Positions 8,171-14,174 of a stretch of DNA of 32,515 nt are shown one piece after another. The notes below the pieces were generated by a model. That model did no database searches. It was not told the DNA's origin and saw nothing but the letters and a program-made list of their open reading frames with translations. Position 1 is the stretch's first letter. Every line of letters begins with the position of its first letter. The translations under genes were made by a program, and so were the position numbers. This DNA comes from a virus. Where the stretch lies: positions 1-32,515 of IMG/VR virus record IMGVR_UViG_3300030109_002019; one strand, 5' to 3'.

Positions 8171-9403
8171 TTATCCCATCCATGATGCGCTTACATTCTC
8201 TCTATGATCTACTTTAGGTTTTTGCCTGTTTAACTTAGGAAACAACTCAGTCATTGCCCATACCATTGCATCAACTCTATCTGGTGAGCCATCCCCTTGA
8301 TAGCCAGCAGATGTAACCTGACACATCTGGGTTTCTAGTTTGTCAAAGGTTCCAGCATGACTAACACGCCCTAATTGATACAAAGCCGAGATAGGTTCTG
8401 CTCTAACGTGCTTACCTCTTGTCGCCCTGACTTCAATAATTCTTATTCCTGGTCTTATGCTTTCTAAAGTATGGCGAACCATATCGCCACCTTGATTAAT
8501 CTCAATTACTATAGCATCAGCAGACCACTTGTCATAAGCTGCTATTGTTTGTTCTGCCCACTGCTTCGGGGAGCCATGCCTCGATAAATCGTCAAGCACA
8601 TAACCCCGATTATCTTCACCAATACCGCAAACTATAATGCCGTGTTCGTCCCCACCTTCCTCGCTTACTGCTGGGTCTACCGCTACTACAATGCGGTTCA
8701 TTTCGGGTGGGTCAGACCTTCTATGAGCGTGTAGCGTAGCCCTATCCCATATTGCGCCTATTGCTGTAGGTTCGTAATCTCCCATCCAAATATGACCATA
8801 TCGCTCTGGGTTATTTTTTTGGTCAAACTCTCTTTCTTCATCTAACTCTTTAGGGAAAAAAGGATTGTCTGGAAAATTTACCTTTTTAATAATAGAGTTA
8901 ACAGGCGTTACCTCGCCTCTAAATCTTTTGTCTATTGGGTCGCTTTGATGTCTAGGGTTCCAAGAAAACCACAACTCACTTTTTTGCTTCCGAATAGTTG
9001 GTATTAAAATCTCAAGCGATTTGTCTGAAATAGTTTGGGCTTCCTCCACCCACGCTATATCAATACCTTCCATTGATTTAATTTGGTCTGTAGTCATTTT
9101 GCCAAGCCCAGCAAAAATAAATACTGTCCCGTTCTTACCTCTAATTTCGCTTTGCAAACTTTCGTAAAAGCTGGCCATACCATATTGGTTAATTTTGTCG
9201 TCTAGTAGCTGTTTAACGCTGTCCTTGATACTTAGTTGGACCTCACGGGCGCATAATATACGCAAAGGGCTTTCACCACCACGCATCAGTAAAGCTGTTG
9301 CAAAAGAATGCGATTTCGCAGAACCTCTGCCACCATAAAATGCTTTATATCGACTTGGCCCCTTTAAATCTTTAAACGCTTTCGGGAGTGTTATCGTCTG
9401 CAT
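8171..9403 (-). CDS. terL: Terminase large subunit
   Basis: 410 residues, full length for a Terminase_3/6-type packaging motor. Walker A is GGRGSAKS (24-31). Walker B is IDIAWVEEAQ (114-123) with catalytic E120 or E121. A coupling motif lies around SWNPR (147-151). The nuclease half has VAVDPAV (D243), IVIEINQGGD (E301) and PDRVDAM (D375/D378), the three acidic metal-binding positions of the RNase H-like fold. It drives DNA into the prohead with ATP and cuts it. The start overlaps the small subunit gene by 32 bases. With P22-like heads, headful packaging is expected, which agrees with the permuted contig ends. Confidence 0.95.
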   Translation of the reverse strand: MQTITLPKAFKDLKGPSRYKAFYGGRGSAKSHSFATALLMRGGESPLRILCAREVQLSIKDSVKQLLDDKINQYGMASFYESLQSEIRGKNGTVFIFAGLGKMTTDQIKSMEGIDIAWVEEAQTISDKSLEILIPTIRKQKSELWFSWNPRHQSDPIDKRFRGEVTPVNSIIKKVNFPDNPFFPKELDEEREFDQKNNPERYGHIWMGDYEPTAIGAIWDRATLHAHRRSDPPEMNRIVVAVDPAVSEEGGDEHGIIVCGIGEDNRGYVLDDLSRHGSPKQWAEQTIAAYDKWSADAIVIEINQGGDMVRHTLESIRPGIRIIEVRATRGKHVRAEPISALYQLGRVSHAGTFDKLETQMCQVTSAGYQGDGSPDRVDAMVWAMTELFPKLNRQKPKVDHRENVSASWMG

Positions 9404-9659
9404 ACTTTACATTAAATGATAAATTAACTGGGTTTGCTTCATCGCCACTCAATTCTACACTTGATAAATCAGGCAAAGTCTTTTTCAATAAACCTAGTGC
9501 TACAGTAATTTGCTCTCGGCTCATTTCAATCGGCTTTTTTGTTTTTGGATCAACACCACTTAAAACGAACGAATTCAATCTGTTAACGAGCTGACTTGTC
9601 TGAATCTTTTCTCTAGTATGTGCGTCATGTTTAGGATTTAAACGTCTTGCCATTCCCAT
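9372..9659 (-). CDS. terS: Terminase small subunit
   Basis: 95 residues. MARRLNPKHDAHTREKIQTS gives a helical N-terminus with an interrupted helix-turn-helix, followed by MSREQITVALGLLKKTLPDLSSVELSG, a pattern common in phage small terminases. It recognises packaging-start DNA and regulates the large subunit. The start may be ATG 9659 or ATG 9653 (GGA ATG); the GGAAG upstream fits 9659. It overlaps the 56-residue upstream gene and the large-subunit gene. Confidence 0.8.
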   Translation of the reverse strand: MGMARRLNPKHDAHTREKIQTSQLVNRLNSFVLSGVDPKTKKPIEMSREQITVALGLLKKTLPDLSSVELSGDEANPVNLSFNVKYADDNTPESV

Positions 9660-9808
9660 AAACTTCCAAACCGATACATTGAATCATTATAGCAATCTAT
9701 AACAGACATCATTTCTTTATACGCCTCGTTTCTATATGGCGTTTTTTTATTGTCTGCCAAATACTGGCCTTCTCTGTTTCTTGCTCTTATGCGTTTCTTT
9801 TTAACCAT
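9638..9808 (-). CDS. Small basic protein upstream of terminase
   Basis: 56 residues. It starts MVKKKRIRARNREGQYLADN and ends in an aromatic stretch, SMYRFGSLWEWQDV. AAGGA lies seven bases before the ATG at 9808. The 3' end overlaps the small terminase start by 22 bases. A basic N-terminus and position at the head of the packaging genes suggest a DNA or terminase contact; this is inference. I do not recognise a family. Confidence 0.7.
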   Translation of the reverse strand: MVKKKRIRARNREGQYLADNKKTPYRNEAYKEMMSVIDCYNDSMYRFGSLWEWQDV

Positions 9809-9832
9809 CTGAGAATCCTTTTTTGGTTGTTC

Positions 9833-10063
9833 TCAATTAATTATCCCAGCTACCAATATGGTTGCTGCAACACCATTTAACAAGATTAAACTTCTGTCGT
9901 GCCACCACATACCAACTAAAAACCAACCAGATGTCCCGACAAGACTTAAATAAATATCCCAATCGGTGTATCCAGAGGCTCGGCAAGTGATAGCTATAAT
10001 CAAACATAAACTAGCACCCCATTTAACAAACCACGACTTATCGTGTAGCGGAGTGATTTTCAT
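9833..10063 (-). CDS. Small integral membrane protein, DUF6552-like
   Basis: 76 residues with three predicted membrane segments: about 13-28 (VKWGASLCLIIAITCRA), about 37-53 (IYLSLVGTSGWFLVGMW) and about 58-75 (LILLNGVAATILVAGII). The W-D-I-Y and VGMWWHDRSLIL pattern is common in small phage membrane proteins near terminase genes. It acts in the inner membrane. A holin-like or superinfection role is possible but not shown. Upstream is another membrane peptide gene, 10128-10208. Confidence 0.75.
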   Translation of the reverse strand: MKITPLHDKSWFVKWGASLCLIIAITCRASGYTDWDIYLSLVGTSGWFLVGMWWHDRSLILLNGVAATILVAGIIN

Positions 10064-10127
10064 TGCCTGTGCTAACTATCCTATTTTTTTAAATTATTTC
10101 TATCGGTGGTGTAGTCGCAGGGAGGCG

Positions 10128-10208
10128 TTAATATAAAATTATCATAAAGATTGCAAAACAAATAACAACAAATCCTAGAGCTAAAATTGCTTCAGTTTTA
10201 TCAATCAT
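10128..10208 (-). CDS. 26-residue single-pass membrane peptide
   Basis: MIDKTEAILALGFVVICFAI begins the peptide and FMIILY ends it, so residues 7-26 are one membrane segment after a six-residue polar head. The ATG overlaps the stop of the upstream basic gene as ATGA, which supports expression by coupling. The stop is TAA at 10128-10130. Too short for common gene-finding cut-offs. Function unknown. Confidence 0.6.
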   Translation of the reverse strand: MIDKTEAILALGFVVICFAIFMIILY

Positions 10209-10345
10209 TTCTTTTTCTTTGCGTTCCTTTTTAAATAGCTTGCTACTCTTTTAGCTTGGCTTGCGTGTAAACGACTGGCTTTCCTTAATTCTGCTGGAAC
10301 AGATTTAATGCTTTTTTTTACAGACCTTTTTTTTCTTGCTGCCAT
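10205..10345 (-). CDS. 46-residue highly basic peptide
   Basis: MAARKKRSVKKSIKSVPAEL leads into RLHASQAKRVASYLKR and ends NAKKKK. More than a third of the residues are Lys or Arg. The start overlaps the upstream stop as TAATG and the stop overlaps the next start as ATGA. It probably binds nucleic acid or neutralises packaged DNA, judged only by charge. Confidence 0.7.
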   Translation of the reverse strand: MAARKKRSVKKSIKSVPAELRKASRLHASQAKRVASYLKRNAKKKK

Positions 10346-10509
10346 TATTTCGCCTTTTTCTTTTTCTTTACTGCTTTAGCAATTTGTTTAAAAGTTTTGT
10401 TTGTTGGCGCACCTTTTGTTCCCGGTTTTCTCATGCGCTCATTGCTTCCAGCTTTAATTCTTTTCCTTTTTGCGTGAATATTTGCGTACAATCCCGGTCT
10501 TTTTACCAT
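10345..10509 (-). CDS. 54-residue basic phage protein (LYANIHAKRKRI type)
   Basis: MVKRPGLYANIHAKRKRIKA is followed by GSNERMRKPGTKGAPT and a Lys tail. This short pattern recurs in many phage genomes in the same gene neighbourhood, and its function is not known to me. The ATG overlaps the upstream stop within ATGGTAA. The product is strongly basic; a DNA-associated or head-associated role is plausible. Confidence 0.8.
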   Translation of the reverse strand: MVKRPGLYANIHAKRKRIKAGSNERMRKPGTKGAPTNKTFKQIAKAVKKKKKAK

Positions 10510-10772
10510 TTTGTTTTATCTGCCCAAAATGCTGCACTCATTTTACCTTTTGCAATGTTAGCACCATGTCTTGCCTTAAATGATTTTTGCCTAGCTTTGC
10601 CTTTTTCTGTTTTAGGGCTGGACCCCGCACCTGACACTCCTTGTTGCCCAAACCGAATTAACTTCATTTTGTTTCCAGATTTAGCTAAAACGGCGTGGGA
10701 TTTTGTTTTATGTTTTGGCGTTCTTTTTGGTTTATTTACCCCAGAAAAAGATTCACCCCTGTATTTAATCAT
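10503..10772 (-). CDS. Conserved phage protein (KLIRFGQQG / KSFKARHGANIAKGKMSA type)
   Basis: 89 residues. The blocks SHAVLAKSGNKMKLIRFG and KARQKSFKARHGANIAKGKM, ending AAFWADKTKW, are a recurrent phage protein. It is small, basic and probably folded. In many phages it lies beside similar basic proteins near packaging genes. Function unproven. The start overlaps the upstream stop as ATGA; an older-style minimum length would retain this one and lose its four neighbours. Confidence 0.85.
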   Translation of the reverse strand: MIKYRGESFSGVNKPKRTPKHKTKSHAVLAKSGNKMKLIRFGQQGVSGAGSSPKTEKGKARQKSFKARHGANIAKGKMSAAFWADKTKW

Positions 10773-10864
10773 TTTTTCTTTTTAACAGCCTTTCTTTTTT
10801 TTGCATTCTTTTTCATTGGCGGTCTACCTCTTTTTGATCCGTATGTACCCGGTCCATATGGCAT
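10769..10864 (-). CDS. 31-residue basic peptide (MPYGPGTYGSKRGRPP type)
   Basis: MPYGPGTYGSKRGRPP is followed by MKKNAKKRKAVKKKK. The opening motif, Met-Pro-Tyr then Gly-Thr-Tyr-Gly-Ser-Lys-x-Gly-Arg-Pro-Pro, is frequent in tiny phage proteins, and GRPP resembles an AT-hook core. The stop overlaps the next start as ATGA. Binding to AT-rich DNA is an inference from GRP and charge. Confidence 0.72.
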   Translation of the reverse strand: MPYGPGTYGSKRGRPPMKKNAKKRKAVKKKK

Positions 10865-10888
10865 TTCAAACTCCTAAATTATTGTTAA

Positions 10889-11065
10889 TCAGTGTACTTG
10901 CAAATTTATGTCGTAATCCATCAAGCCGAGAATACCTCTAGCCATAAACGCATCAGCAAAGCCTTCTGCATCGCTTTCCGATTCAAACTCTACAACTATA
11001 CGAGCCTCATAGACCCTAGCCCCATTTCTTTCGGATTCTATGACATCAATTCTTTCGGCTTCCAT
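10889..11065 (-). CDS. 58-residue acidic protein, first gene of the late unit
   Basis: MEAERIDVIESERNGARVYE opens the protein; RIVVEFESESDAEGFADAFM and ILGLMDYDINLQVH follow. The alternating strand-helix-strand pattern suggests a small alpha/beta fold. AGGGGA precedes the ATG at 11065. It is the first gene after the strong promoter at 11122-11149 and its leader hairpin, so it should be well transcribed. Family not recognised. Confidence 0.75.
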   Translation of the reverse strand: MEAERIDVIESERNGARVYEARIVVEFESESDAEGFADAFMARGILGLMDYDINLQVH

Positions 11066-11121
11066 AAATTCCCCTATAAAAAATCCCGTGGCCTATTTTT
11101 AGACGCACGGGTGCAACCCCC
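11066..11121 (-). promoter_or_regulatory. Structured 5' leader with terminator-like hairpin
   Basis: Between the promoter and the first late gene, the transcribed strand carries CCCGTG (11114-11109) and CACGGG (about 11093-11088), a 6-bp stem, followed by ATTTTTTAT. An upstream GGGT-TGC-ACCC hairpin shares ACCC bases with it, so the two could compete. This may be an attenuator, or a terminator needing antitermination. No fold calculation was made. Confidence 0.45.
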
Positions 11122-11149
11122 AATATAAGGTAGTGAAAAATTGTGTCAA
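11122..11149 (-). promoter_or_regulatory. Strong sigma70-type promoter for the late region
   Basis: Perfect -35 TTGACA (11149-11144), 16-bp spacer, and -10 TATATT (11127-11122), in a 149-bp non-coding gap. It faces the terminase and head genes. No other comparably good promoter is seen for about 11 kb downstream, so it probably starts the late transcript. Confidence 0.7.
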
Positions 11150-11195
11150 CTACAAAATATGCACAACAAGGTCAAAAAGTGCTGCAAGAACGTCT

Positions 11196-11209
11196 ATAAT
11201 GTTCATTAT
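11196..11209. promoter_or_regulatory. Perfect 14-bp inverted repeat upstream of the late promoter
   Basis: ATAATG-TT-CATTAT is a perfect dyad about 45 bp upstream of the -35 box. The size and symmetry suit an operator for a dimeric regulator such as the Cro-like protein at 17060-17260. It could also be an AT-rich chance palindrome. Confidence 0.35.
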
Positions 11210-11214
11210 GTTTT

Positions 11215-11484
11215 CTAAGCCTCTCTTTTGATTAAATTTTTAAAATTTTCATCGACTTTTATTAATTCGCCTTTTTTATTATAAATTGCCTTAATATTGT
11301 CATAATCTTGGAAAAGTTCTGGCAAATCCACATTATCAGTTAAAAGAATTTCTGCTTTGCCTTCGCATTCGTGGCATTCTACGTCATCATAATCTACGAA
11401 AGCCCCACTTGAGTTGTAACCGCCAGACACTTTTGTTTGTTGTCCAGTTCCGTTACATACGTCACATTCTATAAAAAACTGCAT
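11215..11484 (-). CDS. Zinc-finger protein, DnaJ-like CxxCxGxG repeats
   Basis: 89 residues. CDVCNGTG (8-15) and CHECEGKA (about 37-44) are two CxxCxG units, as in the DnaJ Cys-rich domain, and would bind one zinc. The C-terminal half is acidic, with a LPELFQDYDNIKAIYNKKG block. It ends the small operon 12175-11215. The start overlaps the previous stop as TAATG, with GGGGAG upstream. Likely a nucleic-acid or protein-binding accessory factor; no enzyme motif. Confidence 0.75.
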   Translation of the reverse strand: MQFFIECDVCNGTGQQTKVSGGYNSSGAFVDYDDVECHECEGKAEILLTDNVDLPELFQDYDNIKAIYNKKGELIKVDENFKNLIKREA

Positions 11485-11663
11485 TACTTACTCCCCTTTA
11501 TTTCTAAAAGTTCTTGAAAAATAGTGTTCAACTTACCAAACAATCTGTCAGGAACACCTCGGCACATAACGGCTTTATCCAGCAGGAGGTCAAAGTCATC
11601 TAGTAGCTCTCGCATATCCTCAGAGTTTTTTTGTTTAATTTCTGCTGATTTTACAATGCTCAT
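11484..11663 (-). CDS. 59-residue helical protein
   Basis: MSIVKSAEIKQKNSEDMREL begins the protein; it continues LLDDFDLLLDKAVMCRGVP and ends FQELLEIKGSK. It is predicted to be all helical and amphipathic. AGAAGGAG lies eight or nine bases before the ATG at 11663, in a leader repeated at 11896-11923. The stop overlaps the zinc-finger gene as TAATG. Function unknown. Confidence 0.72.
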   Translation of the reverse strand: MSIVKSAEIKQKNSEDMRELLDDFDLLLDKAVMCRGVPDRLFGKLNTIFQELLEIKGSK

Positions 11664-11688
11664 AATTTTTTCTCCTTCTCTATGCTCT
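11661..11688 (-). repeat. 28-bp gene-junction repeat, copy 1
   Basis: Identical to 11896-11923. Each copy holds the last codons of an upstream gene (Arg-Ala-stop), an AGAAGGAG ribosome site and the next ATG. Confidence 0.85.
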
Positions 11689-11898
11689 GTTTAATAATTC
11701 AACAAAATCGGCTTTATTGCCTAACTCCAACTTTTCAATTTCAGGATAATTTTTTTGAGATGGTTTGTAGCCACCTTCTCGGATAGCTTTTAACGCCTCG
11801 TTTTTGGTAGCATAATAACTGTAACATTTTGCTACCCCAAGCGCATAAGAACAATCATTTGGACCTTCTGTTATTTCGTAAACTCTATAAATTACCAT
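11680..11898 (-). CDS. Small hypothetical protein, 72 residues
   Basis: Starts MVIYRVYEITEGPNDCSYAL, and has YYATKNEALKAIREGGYKPS in the middle, a compact beta-beta-alpha-type layout. The ATG at 11898 is chosen over a start about 96 bases upstream because AGAAGGAG precedes it and the longer form would overlap the neighbour. The small operon proteins here share a style (short strand, then a helix like NEALKAIREGGY) with the 86- and 162-residue proteins at 11915 and 20688. Function unknown. Confidence 0.72.
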   Translation of the reverse strand: MVIYRVYEITEGPNDCSYALGVAKCYSYYATKNEALKAIREGGYKPSQKNYPEIEKLELGNKADFVELLNRA

Positions 11899-11923
11899 AA
11901 TTTTTTCTCCTTCTCTATGCTCT
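11896..11923 (-). repeat. 28-bp gene-junction repeat, copy 2
   Basis: Identical to 11661-11688. The upstream gene again ends Arg-Ala-stop and the same ribosome site and ATG follow. Confidence 0.85.
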
Positions 11924-12175
11924 TTTTTCATGCCAATACCCATTTGGGTCACTATCAGTATAGCCACGAAAGTGGCGAAGAATTTTAATTTCATCTCCTT
12001 TGCGAATAGTCACTTCAATTTGTCGAACATCTTCAAAGGGTACATTGACTAAGCGGCGTTCAAGCACCCGATATCCGTCATTTTCTAATTCAATAATTGC
12101 ACGATTGGCTTGTTTTTCATTTATGGCTTCGGCTTTTGCTGGGCCATCTGTCATTATCCAAAGTTCGTATTCCAT
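11915..12175 (-). CDS. Small hypothetical protein, 86 residues
   Basis: Starts MEYELWIMTDGPAKAEAINE; then ANRAIIELENDGYRVLERRL and a charged C-terminus ending GYWHEKRA. The pattern is an alpha/beta sandwich of about 80 residues. The ATG at 12175 has AAGGAG upstream and a 26-bp leader shared with the gene at 20688-21173. It is the first gene behind the promoter at 12207-12235. Family not recognised. Confidence 0.75.
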   Translation of the reverse strand: MEYELWIMTDGPAKAEAINEKQANRAIIELENDGYRVLERRLVNVPFEDVRQIEVTIRKGDEIKILRHFRGYTDSDPNGYWHEKRA

Positions 12176-12179
12176 AATT

Positions 12180-12205
12180 TTTTCTCCTTGTTGTTTCAAT
12201 AAAGA
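12180..12205 (-). repeat. Promoter-leader repeat, copy 1
   Basis: A 26-bp block identical to 21178-21203. It covers the ribosome site (AAGGAGAAAA) and the first transcribed bases. Further upstream, the two regions also share TTATTTGTAAAT. Confidence 0.85.
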
Positions 12206-12206
12206 C

Positions 12207-12235
12207 ACTATGCCTGATAGTTATTTCATTGTAAA
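12207..12235 (-). promoter_or_regulatory. Sigma70-type promoter for the small operon 12175-11215
   Basis: -35 TTTACA (12235-12230), 17-bp spacer, -10 CATAGT (12212-12207). AT-rich upstream flank. The arrangement is the same as at 21205-21233, though both boxes are weaker here. Confidence 0.6.
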
Positions 12236-12356
12236 GCACTCATTTACAAATAATTCAAAATAATTTAATTGCTTAATAAAAAAGTAAAATATATGTATTT
12301 TTAGGGGGGTTTATTTGCGTTAAATTGCTTTGTGCGCCGTTTTAAGCGTGATGGGA

Positions 12357-12398
12357 AGCGTTTTGGCTTTCTCAGGTATATTTTAACCAAAACACGCT
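12357..12398 (-). terminator. Hairpin after the SleB-like gene
   Basis: AGCG plus TTTTGG pairs with CCAAAA plus CGCT around a two-base bulge, just after the stop of the hydrolase gene. A second CACGCT further on could compete for AGCGTG. No good U-run follows directly, so termination is uncertain. The rest of the gap 12236-12356 is AT-rich and shows no gene. Confidence 0.35.
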
Positions 12399-12819
12399 AA
12401 GACCGCTCCCAGCGATAAAATAAATGGCTTCCAATTTTTCCTGTAAAAGTTTTTTTGATATTCCATTGTGGATTTACATAATGGGCGTGATAGTGAGTCG
12501 CCCCATTGGTAACGTCTTCTATCTTCCCTTCCAGAACCATTCTGGCAATTAGCTTACTCCACTTCCAAGCCTCCTTATTCATGGGTAAATCGCTCTTGCC
12601 GTCACAGTACCAAGAAAACTGACACTGGTTTTTTTTCGGGAACCCATTGTGATTTTTTTTTGCTTGCCTGACCACCTTGCAAACATCGTTGGGATATCTT
12701 GGGTCAGCAACTCGATTAAGAACGACCATCGCTGGCGCTGCCATTGCCATTACCCCGAATTTATCTTCTGATCTAGCTTCCCAGAAAATATTCAGTGCCA
12801 GACACAAAATCGCTGACAT
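12397..12819 (-). CDS. Cell wall hydrolase, SleB family
   Basis: 140 residues, matching a bare Hydrolase_2/SleB domain. NIFWEARSED puts the catalytic Glu at 14, followed by MVVLNRVADPRYPNDVCKVV, then QCQFSWYCDG, and ATHYHAHYVNPQW near the end. The family cleaves peptidoglycan glycan strands. There is no signal peptide: the catalytic domain starts at residue 1, so it needs a holin or a virion route to reach the wall. It is coupled by TAATG to the gene upstream. It is in the early half of the genome, far from the holin/lysozyme pair at 21264-22194. Cys at 47, 66 and 72 may form a disulfide. Confidence 0.85.
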   Translation of the reverse strand: MSAILCLALNIFWEARSEDKFGVMAMAAPAMVVLNRVADPRYPNDVCKVVRQAKKNHNGFPKKNQCQFSWYCDGKSDLPMNKEAWKWSKLIARMVLEGKIEDVTNGATHYHAHYVNPQWNIKKTFTGKIGSHLFYRWERS

Positions 12820-13064
12820 TATTCATCTCTCAAGTGATAGGGTCTGTCACCCTTTTTTAATTTGTACATTATAAACGGCTCCCCTTTAAAATCGTTTAAC
12901 GTGATGGATTTAGCATCCGGGCTTGGTTTTTGCTTGCCTGTATGCACCCATTCTAAATTTGGATTTCCTTCAGTTTGTCTATTCACTGTGTCAATAAATT
13001 CCTTATTTTCTATATAAAAACTTATTTTTGTAAGTAAGGACACTATCATGTAAAGCTCAACCAT
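12819..13064 (-). CDS. Hypothetical protein coupled to the SleB-like hydrolase
   Basis: 81 residues. A hydrophobic N-terminal stretch (LYMIVSLLTKISFYI, about 4-18) is followed by a polar body (NRQTEGNPNLEWVHTGK) and a basic C-terminus. The N-terminus could be a membrane anchor or signal, which would fit a partner of the hydrolase. The ATG at 13064 has a weak ribosome site; ATG at 13049 is possible. The stop overlaps the hydrolase start as TAATG. Confidence 0.6.
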   Translation of the reverse strand: MVELYMIVSLLTKISFYIENKEFIDTVNRQTEGNPNLEWVHTGKQKPSPDAKSITLNDFKGEPFIMYKLKKGDRPYHLRDE

Positions 13065-13074
13065 TTTAATTCTT

Positions 13075-13782
13075 TTAAATTGCTAAATATAATTGTGTGG
13101 ATGGCTCGTAAGAAGAATCGTAATATTTATTATCGCCTTTAGGGTATGGTTTTATTTCATAAACTAAATTTTTAATCATTTCTTTCCGCTCTTTTTTGTC
13201 GCCTAATAAATAAAAATATCTATGTTTTCTTGCACGCTCTTTCATGTATAACCTGTCTCCATATTTTTCTTTTAATAACTGATGTTTGTTAATATTTCTA
13301 TTCTTGTCATATCGTCCAACACTGTCCTCAATTGAACTGTGGTGCATATGCTCTAAACCTTTAACAGCATAATCTTTAAACTTTGCACTTAATCCTGTGT
13401 AAATCCAATTGGTTGCTTGGTATATATATCCGTGATGATTGTAAGAAGTGTCTGCATAGCTAACGACTACATTAGGTGTTGGTAATTGTTTTAAACTTTG
13501 CGATACAAAATATGATAATACATTTTTTTTATTATTATCAGAAATAACAAGTCTATTTAATTCTAAAAAGTTTTCTTGATAAAACCCATTAAACGAGCCT
13601 TTAACTAAAGTTGAACTCATGGGTCTGCCATAACTACAGACCCCCAAAAGGCAATTATCCTTGTAAACGCCGAACGCATATGAAGTTGTTGGTATCCGTT
13701 GGGCATAGTGTTTTTTTAAAAACCACTCTCGACACTCACTAGGTAATATTTTTCTAATTGTATAAGTTTTAGGTATTGTCAC
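13075..13782 (-). CDS. mom: Mom-like DNA modification protein (adenine methylcarbamoylation family)
   Basis: 235 residues, near phage Mu Mom (about 230). Family pattern: WFLKKHYAQRIP (20-31), then SYAFGVYKDNCLLGVCSYG (34-52), ELNRLVISD (74-82), VVVSYADTSYNHHGYIYQAT (105-124) and NWIYTGLS. Mom has a GNAT-related fold and converts adenine in DNA to N6-carbamoylmethyladenine, which blocks many restriction enzymes. The match is by pattern only; the exact chemistry of this protein is inferred. The start is GTG at 13782, touching the upstream stop as TAGTG. It is the last gene of a coupled trio with the PAPS-reductase-like gene. The lysine-rich C-terminus (YGDRLYMKERARKHRYFYLL) also fits DNA contact. 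Confidence 0.8.
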   Translation of the reverse strand: MTIPKTYTIRKILPSECREWFLKKHYAQRIPTTSYAFGVYKDNCLLGVCSYGRPMSSTLVKGSFNGFYQENFLELNRLVISDNNKKNVLSYFVSQSLKQLPTPNVVVSYADTSYNHHGYIYQATNWIYTGLSAKFKDYAVKGLEHMHHSSIEDSVGRYDKNRNINKHQLLKEKYGDRLYMKERARKHRYFYLLGDKKERKEMIKNLVYEIKPYPKGDNKYYDSSYEPSTQLYLAI

Positions 13783-14174
13783 TAATATTCCTTAATAATT
13801 TCCTCAAAAGAATCAAGACTGCAATAACCGCCTTCCATAATCGTATCAATTACTTGATTCAATTTTTTTGTCCCGAATCTATTTTTTATTTTCTCTGACC
13901 ATCGAATATAACGGCTAACGTCTTTCGGTTCGTAATCGCTATTTGATTTATTACCGCTAGGTAAATCCATTGCCAGATAATCCAATGTAACCATTCCGAC
14001 ATCGCCCCTTAGATAATTAATTGCTTTCCTTATACTCCAGCAGCTTTCCAATAAAACATTATTCAGCTTTTTTTTCTGGGACCACATCAACAAAGGGTCG
14101 GGCTTGCATTTAATTAAAGTTTGTTGGGTCGCAAATTTATACGCCTCTTGAGATTGTTCTTTTAGGTCAATCAT
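13782..14174 (-). CDS. Unknown protein between PAPS-reductase-like and Mom-like genes
   Basis: 130 residues from ATG 14174, which overlaps the previous stop as ATGA. It begins MIDLKEQSQEAYKFATQQTL, has a Lys/Arg-rich central SWSIRKAINYLRG-type region (CWSIRKAINYLRGDVG) and ends LDSFEEIIKEY. It is predicted to be mainly helical; no signal peptide or metal motif. Coupling on both sides makes it a likely partner of the modification module, for example a cofactor, regulator or DNA-binding subunit. No family recognised. Confidence 0.75.
   Translation of the reverse strand: MIDLKEQSQEAYKFATQQTLIKCKPDPLLMWSQKKKLNNVLLESCWSIRKAINYLRGDVGMVTLDYLAMDLPSGNKSNSDYEPKDVSRYIRWSEKIKNRFGTKKLNQVIDTIMEGGYCSLDSFEEIIKEY

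Noticed and set aside
10336-10785. Plus-strand open frame of 149 codons
   Set aside because: It is antisense to a row of well-supported overlapping basic genes, has no ribosome site, and its Phe/Leu/Cys-rich sequence is what antisense of Lys-rich codons gives.
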